A stretch of DNA of 64,000 nt, taken from NCBI RefSeq assembly GCF_000208745.1, contig NC_030855.1, positions 6,909,773 through 6,973,772 on the forward strand, written 5' to 3'. Position 1 is the stretch's first letter. Every line of letters begins with the position of its first letter. The notes beneath the pieces were generated by a model. The model did not search any database, was not told where the DNA came from, and saw only the letters and a list, made by a program, of their open reading frames with translations. Shown piece after piece: positions 23,640 through 33,968 of the stretch. The translations under genes and the position numbers were made by a program. This stretch comes from Theobroma cacao. Taxonomy: Eukaryota > Streptophyta > Magnoliopsida > Malvales > Malvaceae.

Positions 23640-24140
23640 TGGGTTTCAGAGTGATAGAGAAAAATTGGAAGTTTTTAGGACTTTGATTTTTTGGAAAATG
23701 GTTTTCTTAGTACTTAGAAAGTCTTTAAGAAGAGTTTAATAGCTAATTACCCCACGTTTTGAGTGGGTGGTTTCTCGTACCACTGGCCCAATTTTTTTTT
23801 TCAAATTTTCGTGCACGATAATTTTTCACTAGTAGCAGTGCTTCAATCAATTAGATATGTCTTAACTAATTACTGTGTCTTTGACTTAAAACTTTTCAGG
23901 GTATCTAACTTTCATTAACTTAGTATAAAATCTTTTAACTAATTAAGAATTCATTGACTTATATTAGCTAACTTAAGACAGAGATTCTTAATTGATTAAA
24001 GGAGTCCCAACTAATTAATACGACTCTTATTTCTTTTCTAAAGTCCCTTTAACTAATCAAACCATTTCCTAATCAATTACATCAAAGAATGAACATAATC
24101 ATCATGCAATATATCTTCAAAGACATGATCAATTTAGTGC
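23640..24140 (-). promoter_or_regulatory. Spacer before the envelope-like ORF with palindrome cluster
   Basis: Lies between the RNase H end and the envelope-like ORF. At about 23840-24080 it carries seven or more variants of the LTR motif TTAAYYRRTTAA (e.g. TTAACTAATTA near 23862, TTAATTGATTAAAG near 23990, TAATCAATTAC near 24072). In the minus direction these are followed by an AT-rich stretch with TATTAAA near 23735, and then a leader before the ORF. The same arrangement of palindromes ahead of a TATA-like box occurs in the element's LTR, suggesting an internal promoter (inference). Confidence 0.45.
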
Positions 24141-24143
24141 AGT

Positions 24144-24952
24144 TTAGACTTCATTAGCATCAATCACTTTTGAATCCCTCCTTATTCTACAGAATTGTTC
24201 TTCACTTAATAGTTTAGTGAAAATATCAACTAATTGATGCAAGGTGTCTACAAAATCTACTTCAGTATCTTCTTTAAGCACATGATCTCTAACCAAATGA
24301 TGTCTAATTTCTATGTGTTTTGTTCTATAGTGTTGAACAAGATTTTTAGAGATATTTTTGGCACTCATATTGTCACAATATATGGGAACTTTATGCATAG
24401 CCATTTCAAAATCATTTAGTTATTGCCTAATCCATAGTATTTGTGCACAATAACTACCTAGTGAGATGTATTCAGCTTCAACAGTTGACAAAACAACAGA
24501 ATTTTGTTCTTGCAAAACCAAGACACAAACATGTTTTTAATGAATTGACAAGTACCATTAGTGCTTTTCTGGTTAATTTTGCTATTAGCAAAATCAGCAT
24601 CGGAATTGCCAAAAAGATTAAAAGATGAACCTTTTAGATACCATAAACCTAAACCTTGGGTATCCAAGAGATATCTAAAAATCTTTTTCATTGCAATCAA
24701 ATGTGATTTCTTGGGACATGATTGGAATCTTGCACATAAGCAAACACTAAATAAGATATCAGGTCTACTTGCAGTTAGATAAAGAAGTGAACCAATCATA
24801 CCTCTATAGAGCTTTTGATCCATATCTTTTCCTTTATCATCTTCGTCAAGCGTTGTTGAAGGACTCATAAGAGTTCCAATTGATTTCATATTCATCCCAC
24901 CAAATTTCTTTAGCATTTTTTTGGTATATTTTTCTTGGTTGATGAATATTCC
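24144..24952 (-). pseudogene. Sirevirus RT C-terminus and RNase H
   Basis: The frame at 24458-24916 reads YRGMIGSLLYLTASRPDI and FSVCLCARFQSCPKKSHL, the Copia RT C-terminal block, then WYLKGSSFNLFGNSDADFA, the start of RNase H. The 24144-24404 frame continues with VPIYCDNMSAKNISKN, RTKHIEIRHHLVRDHV and VDIFTKLLSEEQF, the end of Copia RNase H. The conserved RNase H acidic positions (D in SDADFA, D in YCDN) are kept, but the intervening block is frameshifted near 24470. The upstream half of the RT lies beyond the solo LTR. Confidence 0.9.
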
Positions 24953-26373
24953 TGTCAGTTAAAATTCTATTACACAAATATACGTATCGAATAGATAGTA
25001 TATAAGTAAGCAGAATATTGATCCCACAGAGAATTAATCTAAAATTTTACTAAATACTAAAATTAAAACAAATTAATCTTATCCAAACATTCAAAATTAA
25101 TTGATTAACTATAACCAATTAACTAAAATTTAAACCAACAAGAAAAATCAAAATAATAGCTTGAGTAAATATCAAATCAATCAAGCCTAGGATTACAATA
25201 TCCCTCACACTTCATCTAAATCTTACCACTTTTCCTTAACTTATTTCAATGGGTTGAATTCCTAACCTAGAGTTCTAAATTATTTATAAGGGTCTCCCGA
25301 CTCATCTTATAAAAATATATACTTTAACCAAAACACTATATTCCTATGTGAATTGAAATTAAAATAGGCTCATTAAGTTCAGGCTCTAATCTGACTACAT
25401 ATGGCCTATAGGTATATCCCTATCCTATACGCAAATCAATTAATATGATCATATGCTATCGCAATTTTAGTCTACTCTAAACACCCTTTCCCAAGTTTGT
25501 TTAGGTTCCTAAATCAATTTAATTGGTGGCCAAGCAATTAAAAGCATTAAGAATAAATTGAAATAAATAATTCAAATCCCATTAAAGATAAATAAGAAAG
25601 AGATTAAAAATTTAGATTACATGTGAGTTCAATTGCAATCCTAAAAAAAGAAAATTAGTTACTCATAATCGCAAAAACAAATAACATTGTATATAATTCA
25701 ACCATTGAGAGTAACAAGAAAAATAAAAGCCAAGGAAGAAAACAAAACAAATATTTGTTGCCTTGATCTCCAACTTTTAGCCTCAACTTCTAGCTTCTTA
25801 AATCTCCAAAAGTTGTCTACTTTAAAGTTCTTAAAATTTCCTATTTATACTAATATATTTAACCTATAGTTTCTTAAGTTGACCTATGGTTTAATTGGGC
25901 TTAAAAGTGTAATGAGAGACCCAAAAAATAAATTGTCAGTCTTTACAAATTTCCATTCCCATCACAGTACATCCAGCCATTTTCCAATTTGATTTTCTCT
26001 ATCTTCAAAGTATAACTGGGTAAAGTTGTAGCTCTATCTTTTAGCTTTCCAATGATTCAAGAATTGGATTATTTGAAGTTTTGTAGCACAAGTTATTACC
26101 AAAATACCAAAGTATATGTAAACAGATTTCTAGGTCTTTCAACTCAATACTTTTCAAAATTAAGCCCAATTCCTTTAGTTTTTGCGCAAAATATAAAAAC
26201 TAATAAATAATAACCAAATTAAAAGAAATAACATAAAATTAAAATGACTCACTTAAAAATAAACTAATTATAAAAATAACTAAAAATAAGTAAATTATAA
26301 TTGAAAATTTAGGACTTAGTTAATATTTCATAACAAAATTGGACTAAAATAATTCTATAAAATAGAATTATCA
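24953..26373. mobile_element. Solo LTR (1.42 kb) in the Sirevirus RT, TSD ATTCC
   Basis: The ends are TGTCAGTTAAAATTC (24953) and AGAATTATCA (to 26373), i.e. TG...CA, flanked on both sides by ATTCC (24948-24952 and 26374-26378). Removing the segment and one ATTCC brings the two halves of the RT together at the expected place, which confirms the boundaries. The interior is AT-rich with no coding potential. Its family could not be assigned; the GATCCCACAGAGAA segment near 25020 may help a search. Confidence 0.85.
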
Positions 26374-27389
26374 ATTCCATCCTCACATTACTTAATTTGT
26401 AGACCAAGGAAGAACTTAGCTCTCCCATCATGCTTATTTCAAATTCTCCTTGCATTTCTTTAGTAAAATTCTCACATAATCTTTCATTAGTAGCACCAAA
26501 CACAATATCATCAACATATATTTGGACTACAATCAAACCAGTTTTATTTTCCTTAATGAACAAAGTATTATTTACATTCTCTCTACAATATGATTTTTCA
26601 ATTAAAATTTTAGAAAATCTTTCATACAAAGCTCTAAAAGCTTGTTTCAATCCATAAAAAGCTTTATGTAATTTATACACTTGATCAATTTTATCAAAGA
26701 CCTCAAAACCATGGAGTTGTTCAACATATACTTCTTCTTGTATGAAGCAATTAAGAAATGCACTTTTAACATCCATTTGAAATAATTTAAAGTTCATAAA
26801 GCATGCATAGTCAAGTAAAAGTCTAATAACTTCTAATCTAGTTATTGGGGCAAAGGTTTCATCATAATCAATACCTTTTTCTTGATTGTACCCTTTAGCA
26901 ACTAACCTTGCCTTGTTTCTTACCACATTTCCTAATTCATCCATCTTATTTTTGAACACCCATTTTGTACCAAAACATAGGTGGTTTGTTGGCCTTGGAA
27001 CTAGGTCCAAACCTTGTTCCTTTCGAATTGGCCCAGCTTTTCTTGCATAGTTATCATCCAACTCTCTTCTTTTTCAGCTTCCTTAAAGTTCTTTGGTTCC
27101 ACTTGTGTTTTGAATGCTAGATACTCACAAGCCTTTCTTAACCCCCTTCTGGTTTTGACACCTTTCAAAGATCACCAATGATTACTTCTTGAGGATGATT
27201 CCTTATAAATCTCCAACTTTTAGGAAGATCGTTGTGTTATTCTTTAGTTCTTTGCAAGTCTTCTAATGGTGGTTCTTCATTATCTTTCTCCTTTGAGCTC
27301 TCTTCATCATTTTCTTTGTCATCCAAGCTCATCTTCTCCATTTTCTTCTCAATGTAATCTGCATTATCATCATCAAACACTATCTTCCT
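26374..27389 (-). pseudogene. Sirevirus reverse transcriptase, N-terminal and catalytic part
   Basis: A 250-codon frame (26309-27061) starts just inside the RT domain: TKWVFKNKMDELGNVVRNKA, RLVAKGYNQEKGIDYDETFA, FQMDVKSAFLNCFI, VYKLHKAFYGLKQAFRALYE. The catalytic YVDD motif (QIYVDDIVFG, about 26510-26545) is intact, and the first catalytic Asp is in QMDVKSAF. The frame then runs into the solo LTR. The stretch 27062-27389 is the acidic linker between integrase and RT and carries several stops. The enzyme copied the element's RNA into DNA; this copy cannot be functional. Confidence 0.9.
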
Positions 27390-28330
27390 TTATGCAACAT
27401 TAGTCTCATCAAAAATAATATGAATTGACTCTTCTATAACTAGAGTTCTATTGTTAAGTACTCTATATGCTTTAAAGTTCAATTCATAACCTAAGAAAAT
27501 TGCCTCATCACTCTTAGCATCAAACTTTTCCAATGTGTGTTTTCCATTATTCAAAACAAAGCATTTGCATCCAAAACTCCTTAAGTGAGAAATCTTTGGT
27601 TTTCTTCCTTTGTAAAGCTCATAAAGGGTTTTAAAAATCATGACTTTAATAGAAACTCTATTCAGAATGTAAGTTGTAGTGTTCACAGCTTCAGTTTAAA
27701 AATATCTTGGGAAGTTGTTTTCACAAAGCATTGTCATAGTCATTCTTTTAAAGCCCTATTCTTTCTTTCAACAACTCCATTTTGTTGTAGAGTTCAAGGA
27801 GCAGAAAAATTATGATCAAAACCATTTTCATTGTAAAATATTTCAAAATTGTCACTTTTAAATTTACCACCACGATCACTCTTAACATTAACAATGGTAA
27901 GGCACTTTTCATTTTGAACTCTTTCATAATGTTTAACAAAGGTTGGCAATGCGTCATCTTTATGAGCAAGAAAATATACCCATGTATATCTAGAGTAATC
28001 ATCCACAATAACAAACTCATATGACTTACCTCCTAAACTAGCAATAGTAACTAGTCCAAGCAAGTCAACATGTAATAGTTCAAGTGCCTTAGAAGTTGAT
28101 ATGACTTTCTTAGATTTAAATGAACTTATAACTTGTTTCTTAAATTGGCATGCATCACAAACCTTGTTATTTTCGAATGATATCTTTGGCAGTCCAACGA
28201 CTAAGTCTTTTCTTAAGAGTTTTGATATGGTGTGCATACTAGTATGTCCTAGTCTTCTATGCCACAACCAACTATCACATACATCATTGGCAATAAGACA
28301 AGATTCACTAGACTCAATTTCATCAAGAAA
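27390..28330 (-). pseudogene. Sirevirus gag-pre-integrase and integrase
   Basis: The frame at 27794-28267 begins LWHRRLGH (pre-integrase zinc-binding region), followed by CDACQFKKQ, which completes an HHCC-type finger. It then reads LLHVDLLG (first catalytic Asp), YEFVIVDDYSRYTWVYFL, and KSDRGGKFKSDNFE (second Asp and, 35 residues on, the Glu region). A stop near 27793 separates the C-terminal part, read at 27390-27686 with NRVSIKVMIFKTLYELYKGR, SHLRSFGCKCFVLN and FDAKSDEAIFLGY, which is the conserved Copia integrase end. The integrase inserted the DNA copy into the host genome. Confidence 0.9.
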
Positions 28331-28720
28331 ATAACATACATATTCTTAATTCTTTTGCCAATGAATGCTATTTTGTTAGTGTTAACATCAATCACTTGAC
28401 ATCCATGGGAATTAAAGCATACTCTAAAACCTCTATCACAGAGTTAACTAATGCTTAGCAAATTATGTTTTAAACCTTTAACAAATAAAACATGCTTGAT
28501 TTGGTGTTGAGATGTGTTACCAATGGTTCCAATTCATTGGATAATACCTTTAGAGTCATCACTAAAGTAAACACGACCACTTTTGTTTCTATCAAGTTTA
28601 GCAAACAAGTTCTCATTGCTGGTCCTGTGTCTTGAGCAATTACTGTCCAAGTACCAACGTTGCTTTTCCTTTGGTTGAGCTTAAAAGCATTGATCGTTTT
28701 GTCCTTGCTCAACCTACAAG
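28331..28720 (-). pseudogene. Sirevirus protease region
   Basis: On the minus strand near 28660 the frame reads WYLDSNCSRHRTSNENLFA, matching the Copia aspartic protease site normally read as WYLDSGCSRHMTG. The catalytic Asp is kept but the Gly after Ser is Asn. It continues with VLFVKGLKHNLLSIS and CDRGFRVCFNSHGC, the conserved stretch leading to the pre-integrase block. Stops near 28545 and 28445 interrupt it. Confidence 0.85.
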
Positions 28721-28899
28721 GCAGATTTTCAATTTTTCTTTAAAGGTACCTATACTTTGATGGGTCATTGAGGGTTAGCAATCACACGGGATCCCTTAAG
28801 AACCCGAACCAACTTGGTTCTAGGGAGATTTCTATCATTATGATAACAATCATAGGACATATGAACTTTCTTACCACATACATAATAATGACATGAGAA

Positions 28900-30310
28900 G
28901 ACATTCATTTTCTTTCCAAGGTTGCTATTTCTTTCAGTCTTTTTCTTTATTTTTTTAAGTTTAGTTTTGATTTTTCTTCTATTTCGACCTTAAGTGCAAT
29001 ATTTTTATCAACAGCTCTTTGTAATTCTAAATTTTTGCTTTCCAATTCTAACTTCAAGAATTCAAAATCAGTTTTGAACTATACAAATTCAATTTGAAGC
29101 ATATTCCTTTCATCAAAAACAGAGTTATACTTATGCTTAAATTTTTCTAATTCTTTATTCAATGCTACAGCTTTTTTTTTCATAGTTTTAAATTTTAAAG
29201 CAAGTTTTTCAAATTTAGTATATAGGTAATCATATTCATCTTGTAAGTCATTACAAGAAATATCACAAGAATTAGATGTTACCTCAAATTCTTCTTCTCT
29301 TTCCATCAAGCAAAAATTTACTCTTTTTTTCAATTTTTCTTTTGTTTCTTCTGAGCTTGAGGAGTCACTATCGAACCATATTGCTACCACCATTGCTTTA
29401 TTTTGTTTCTTCATCATTTTTGAAGATTTTCCTTTAGCATTAAACATTCAGATCTAAAATGTCCTAGTTTCTTACATTCAAAGCAATTAATCTCATCATT
29501 TTTGTTGAAATCACCCTTGTGCTTATTTTTCCAAGAGAAACCTTGGTCTTTCATGTAATTTTTCCTCCTAAATCTTCTTCCTTTTTGTCCCATCAGCTTT
29601 CTAAACCTTCTAGCCATCATTCTTAATTCTTCAGTATCATCACTTGACAATTCTTCAAGTTCTTCCTTAAGTGTACAAATATTGAGTGCAAGATTTTTCT
29701 TTTTCTCTTTGGTTTTTTCTTCCTTTTCTTCTTCTTCTTTCATTTCAAGTTCATGTGATGAGTGAGTTACAAATTCATCAAGTATGACCAAATTGAGATC
29801 TCTAGCCTCTCAAATGGTAGTGACTTTGGGTTTTCAGCTATTTATGAGGCATCTAAGTAATCTTTTTACTAACTTATATTCAGGGATGGTTTTTCCAAGT
29901 TGATTTAGCTTGTTTGTAATATTGGTAAACTTATCGAACATGATAGAGATATCTTCACTCGGTTCCATTTTGAATATTTCATAATTATAGGTGAGTAAGG
30001 TAATTTTGAACTTCTTTACTTTTGAAGCCCGTTCATGAAAAACTTTAAGTTTTTCCCAAATCTCTTTGGTTGTAGTACAGCTAGAGATTTTGTTGAATTC
30101 CATAGGGGTTAGTGCACAATGAAAGGTGTTGATAGCTTTAAAATTACTTTAGACCTTTTCAACTTTAGCTTCAGTCCACTCAACTCTTGGCTTAGGCATT
30201 CTCTCACCTGTGACAAAACTAGGTGAGGTGGAAACATAGGATCCTTCCATGATTACATCCCACATTTCATAATCAAAGGCTCTAATATATATAGACATAT
30301 TAATGCTCCT
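28900..30310 (-). pseudogene. Sirevirus gag (UBN2, zinc knuckle, coiled coil)
   Basis: In order on the minus strand: MSIYIRAFDYEMWDVIMEG near 30295, FNKISSCTTTKEIWEKLKVF and MFDKFTNITNKLNQLGK (UBN2 gag domain, 29834-30103), a Glu/Lys-rich segment, then the CCHC zinc knuckle CFECKKLGHFRSEC near 29480. After it come an acidic region (SDSSSSEETKEKLKKRVNFC), an LQDEYDYLYTKFEKL segment and a long Lys/Glu/Leu coiled coil (29079-29447). The long coiled coil downstream of the knuckle is typical of Sirevirus gag. Stops occur between segments. Gag forms the particle that packages the element RNA. Confidence 0.85.
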
Positions 30311-30423
30311 ATAAGCATAATTTGATCTATCAAATAGAGAATGTCTATTTTTGGATTGACCCTTAGCAACAACAGACTTTTATGGATCTCCCCGAAGGAT
30401 GTTAGGCTTTAAATTGAGGATTT

Positions 30424-30435
30424 AGCTCTGATAGC
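30424..30435 (-). other. Primer-binding site of the Sirevirus
   Basis: The plus strand reads AGCTCTGATAGCA over 30424-30436; the complement TGCTATCAGAGC differs at one base from the tRNA-iMet PBS TGGTATCAGAGC. It lies 3 bp inside the LTR end at 30439. Confidence 0.8.
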
Positions 30436-30438
30436 ACT

Positions 30439-31811
30439 TGTTGGTCCCGTTAAATTGATAGAAAGGGAGGTGAATAGCACTAAAAATTTTAAGATCAGCC
30501 CTTTTTGAATTGTAGAACTTTTAATAATTTGAAGGGAGAAAGATTTAAAGCTTGTAGTAGCTAAAAGACAAGAAGTAAGGAAGGGTAGAGAGAAGTGGAC
30601 AATGCAAGAGTATTTATAGTGGTTCGGTCCCCTTAACCTGCATCCACTACCTTGATCTCTCAATCAAGGATTTTCAACCCAACTTCACCATACTAATGAA
30701 ATTAATAGCTTCCACCAATTTTTTATAAGGTGAATTTCTAACTTAAGCTTTGATCCCTTACAATGACTTTTAAAGTGCTTCCCACGCTCTAAATTTCCAA
30801 GAAAAAGAAGAAAAAGAGTACAACTAGAAGTTTTTACAAATCTGGAAAGATTACAAGCAAGCTCAAACACTTTTTCTGGAATAAGAGTGAAGAATAAATG
30901 TTTTTAGTGAAGGATATTTGGCTTTTTGCTCAAAATGGCTCTTTTCTCATTCAATCTCTCTTCTTTCCCCGCTAGAGATTCCTTTTATACTTGGGGACAC
31001 AAATTTTGCTATTCATGACAGATTCTAGCCGTTAAGGACAACTCTGATGCCATTCTAGCCATTATTTTTATCTTTTAGTGTTTAAATTCAAATGAGAAGA
31101 CAAAGTTTGGCTAATTGGTAATAAGTAACTTTAACTAATTACAGATTCCCTACCTTGTATTGTTTTGTTGTTGTGTACTCTATGTTAATCAATTATAAGA
31201 GACTCTAACCGATTAAGAGATCTTTGTCTTCAAGATTTTCTACTCAACAGACTTCCTTTAGGTGGTTGACTCTCCCCTTAACTGATTAAAGCTTCACTTC
31301 CTTCAACCTTAACCGATTAACACAATCTCTAATCAATTAGAAAATTTTCTAAATTTGAATTTCTCCATTTTGGCTTCTTTCAATAGTTAGACTTATTTCA
31401 AATTTGAATTTTGGCACTTGAAGGTTCTTCAAGTCTTGTGCTCTAATCGATTAACCCGATGCCTTAACCGATTAGCACACTTTTGTTTTCCTTTGTCCCC
31501 TTCTTAATTAGTTAAGCCTAGTGCTAACTAATTACTTAACTAATTAAGATTTTTCTGTTTTGCTTCAACTTGTCACCCAGTCATGCCTTAACTAGTTAAG
31601 GCTTCTTGTTAACCAGTTACAAAAGCTCTGTCTTCACTAATCCTTGTCATCTTTCTCACTCTGACTGATTAACCTATCTATTATATGATCTTGTCTTTAA
31701 ACACTGATTTCATTGAGTGAATTAACTTTTTCTTGCACACTTATATAGTGAAGTTAGATATTAATGAATGAGGAATGTTTTGCTATCATAAAAAAATATA
31801 TAGAGTCAACA
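30439..31811 (-). repeat. 5' LTR of the Sirevirus (1.37 kb) with palindrome cluster and TATA box
   Basis: On the minus strand it starts TGTTGACTCTATATA (31811 downward) and ends GGGACCAACA (30439), giving TG...CA. A TATA-like TATAAAAGG is at 30981-30989 (minus). Upstream of it, at about 31100-31690, are a dozen or more variants of TTAAYYRRTTAA, such as TAACCGATTAA (several), TAATCGATTAACC (near 31445), TAACTAGTTAAGG (near 31592) and TAACTAATTA (several). The cluster therefore lies in U3. No second LTR is in the window, so the boundaries rest on the TG/CA ends and the PBS. Confidence 0.75.
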
Positions 31812-33390
31812 AGTACTCATCTAAATCTTTTTACAAATTAGCCAAAAGTCATTGTTCAGAAAATAGAGATTTGTGGAAGATAATTTGGGTTAAGATAGCC
31901 CCATATAAGGTGGAAGGATTTGCGTGACAAGTTATGTGGGAATGTGTGGCTGTGAAAAAGGAGTTAGTTAAAAGAAATTTAATAAACAAGGATCAAGCAA
32001 TGTGCGTGATATGTAAAAAGGAAATTGAGTTTGTCCAACATTTATTTTTTACATGTGAAGAGGTATGGAAAGTTTGGGGCATGTGGTTTTCGGAGTGGAA
32101 CGTATGTTGGGTGATGCATGAAAATTCTAGAAAAGTTTTTTTTTTAGCATGGGATAAGCCTTGTTGCAATTATAAATCAAAGCTATGGTTCTTAGCCTTT
32201 TATGTAATCACTTGGTCTATATGGCTTTTCCATAATGAAATTGTGTTTAATGGGAAGAAATGGGAAGTGGGGCAGTTATTTGATTTAATTAAATTACAAT
32301 TAGCTTTATGGGGTAAGCTAAATGGCTAGAGATTAATGGAAAAGTGGAAGATATACTTAGGTGTCCTTCATTTGTTTCATTGCCACGATAAGGGAGAGTA
32401 CGAAGACAGAAGGTTGAATGGGAAGCGCCACAAGATGGGTGAATTAAATTTAATGTGGATGGAGTGACTTAAGGTAATCCGGGACCAACTGGAATAGGAG
32501 GGATTTTGGGAGATAAGGATGGTTATATTCTGTTAAAATTTTCGAAGGCTATTGGAGCAGGAGATTCGTGTATAACGGAAATTCTAGCCATAAAGGAAGC
32601 TTTTCAAAGTTTCCTGGGACTCATGGGAAACCATGTAAATCTTTGGGTGGAAAGTGATTCGTTGAATGCAATGAGATAGATCCATAACCTTCGAGAAGCA
32701 TCATGGAGATTCAGACAGTATTTTCTGCAAATAACGAATATGCAAAGGGAAGTAGTATGCTGGAAGATCACACATAAATAGGGAGGGGAATTGTGAGGCT
32801 GATATTTTAGCTAAGGAAGGTGTTTTAAGAGAGGTCGATTTCCTACAAGTGTTTGAGATAAATCAAGGTGTATGTATGATGGAGTTTGGTTTTACGCTAG
32901 TTGGTTAATAGGAAGAGTTTTACCTTGCAAAGGAATCCTAGTTTGATGGGGATGTTGAGTGGGATAAGACTCTTGAAGTTGAATGAGATGGACACAGGAA
33001 GGAGTTTAGTCCATGTGGAATTCTTTCTGTAATAGTGTTGGACTTGTATGGATTGGGTAAGGTATTAATGTGTCCAGGTGGTGTTATTTTGTATGGTTTA
33101 GGTGCATGGATCTTTGTTTGATACGTTTGGTCAGGAAAAAAAAAGTGCTCCTAGCTAAGGCTTTGCTATTTACCCCAACATCTATACTTTATGCAGAGGC
33201 GGAATGCTTCTTTATAATTGATTTACAATTCAAACATCCCACATTCGGATTACATGAACTTAAGCGTTATCTTAGGTAGTTTTTATTTATTTCTTTTGTA
33301 ATTATCTTTTCACTGTAATTTTAAAGACCAAGGTTTTTTATAACCTTGACATTTAGCAATAAAAAATTGCGTAGTTATAAAAAAAATACT
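31812..33390 (+). mobile_element. 5'-truncated L1-type LINE: zf-RVT and RNase H remnants
   Basis: From about 31870 the plus strand reads VKIAPYKVEGFA, a stop, then a 131-codon frame (31934-32329) with MCVICKKEIEFVQHLFFTC and VWKVWGMWFSEW, the zinc-binding zf-RVT region found after plant LINE reverse transcriptases. Further on are FNVDGV, GNPGPTGIGGILGD, EILAIKEAF and LWVESDSLNAM, the plant LINE RNase H (RVT_3) domain with its acidic residues. Several stops are TGA or TAG where Trp is expected (before IKFNVDG, after NAMR). The element ends near 33390 after AATAAAAAATTG and an A-rich run, as a retroposed 3' end would. The 5' end is cut at the Sirevirus LTR. Confidence 0.8.
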
Positions 33391-33937
33391 ATTACAGTTA
33401 AGGAGAAAAATAATGAAATTATTCAATGCAATTAAAATTTTTATTTATAAATTGAATAAATCTTACTAATAATTATAATAAAAAATATTTCAATGATCAT
33501 CATTTGATGAATACACTTTATAGGTTTTGAATATTTTACACAGTTGATGAATATTGATAATTTTATAATATTAGGTAAAAAAGTGATGAGATAGAAAATT
33601 AATGAAAAATTTGAGTTTATTTTCATTACAAATATGTAGTTAAATGTTTTGGGAAACATAGTGCAAAATATTTTCTAACAAAATGATTCAAACAACAAAA
33701 AAATATTTTCGACAATTTATCCAAATAACAACAAACATTAAATTTTTCTATAATATATTTTAAGCAAGAAAATAATTTTGACAAATTATTTTCTGATTAT
33801 GAAACGGATCCAATTTACTCATTAAATCATAGTCCTGTATTATTATTTTAGCCGCTATAATTTCTTTCATTTTTTATATACTCTTTTCCATTCCATAAAA
33901 ACATTAAAAATTTAAATATTTTAATTTAAATAATAAA

Positions 33938-33968
<31 letters not shown>

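Larger units (their letters stand above)
21987..31811 (-). mobile_element. Sirevirus (Ty1/Copia) element, 3' end truncated
   Basis: Order on the minus strand: 5' LTR (30439-31811), PBS, gag with zinc knuckle and long coiled coil, protease, integrase, RT, RNase H, a spacer, and an envelope-like ORF. That order, the coiled-coil gag and the extra 3' ORF identify the Sirevirus lineage. No 3' LTR or polypurine tract is found: the envelope-like ORF runs into the neighbouring Copia LTR at 21986. A solo LTR at 24953-26373 interrupts the RT. Many stops show it is dead. Confidence 0.85.
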
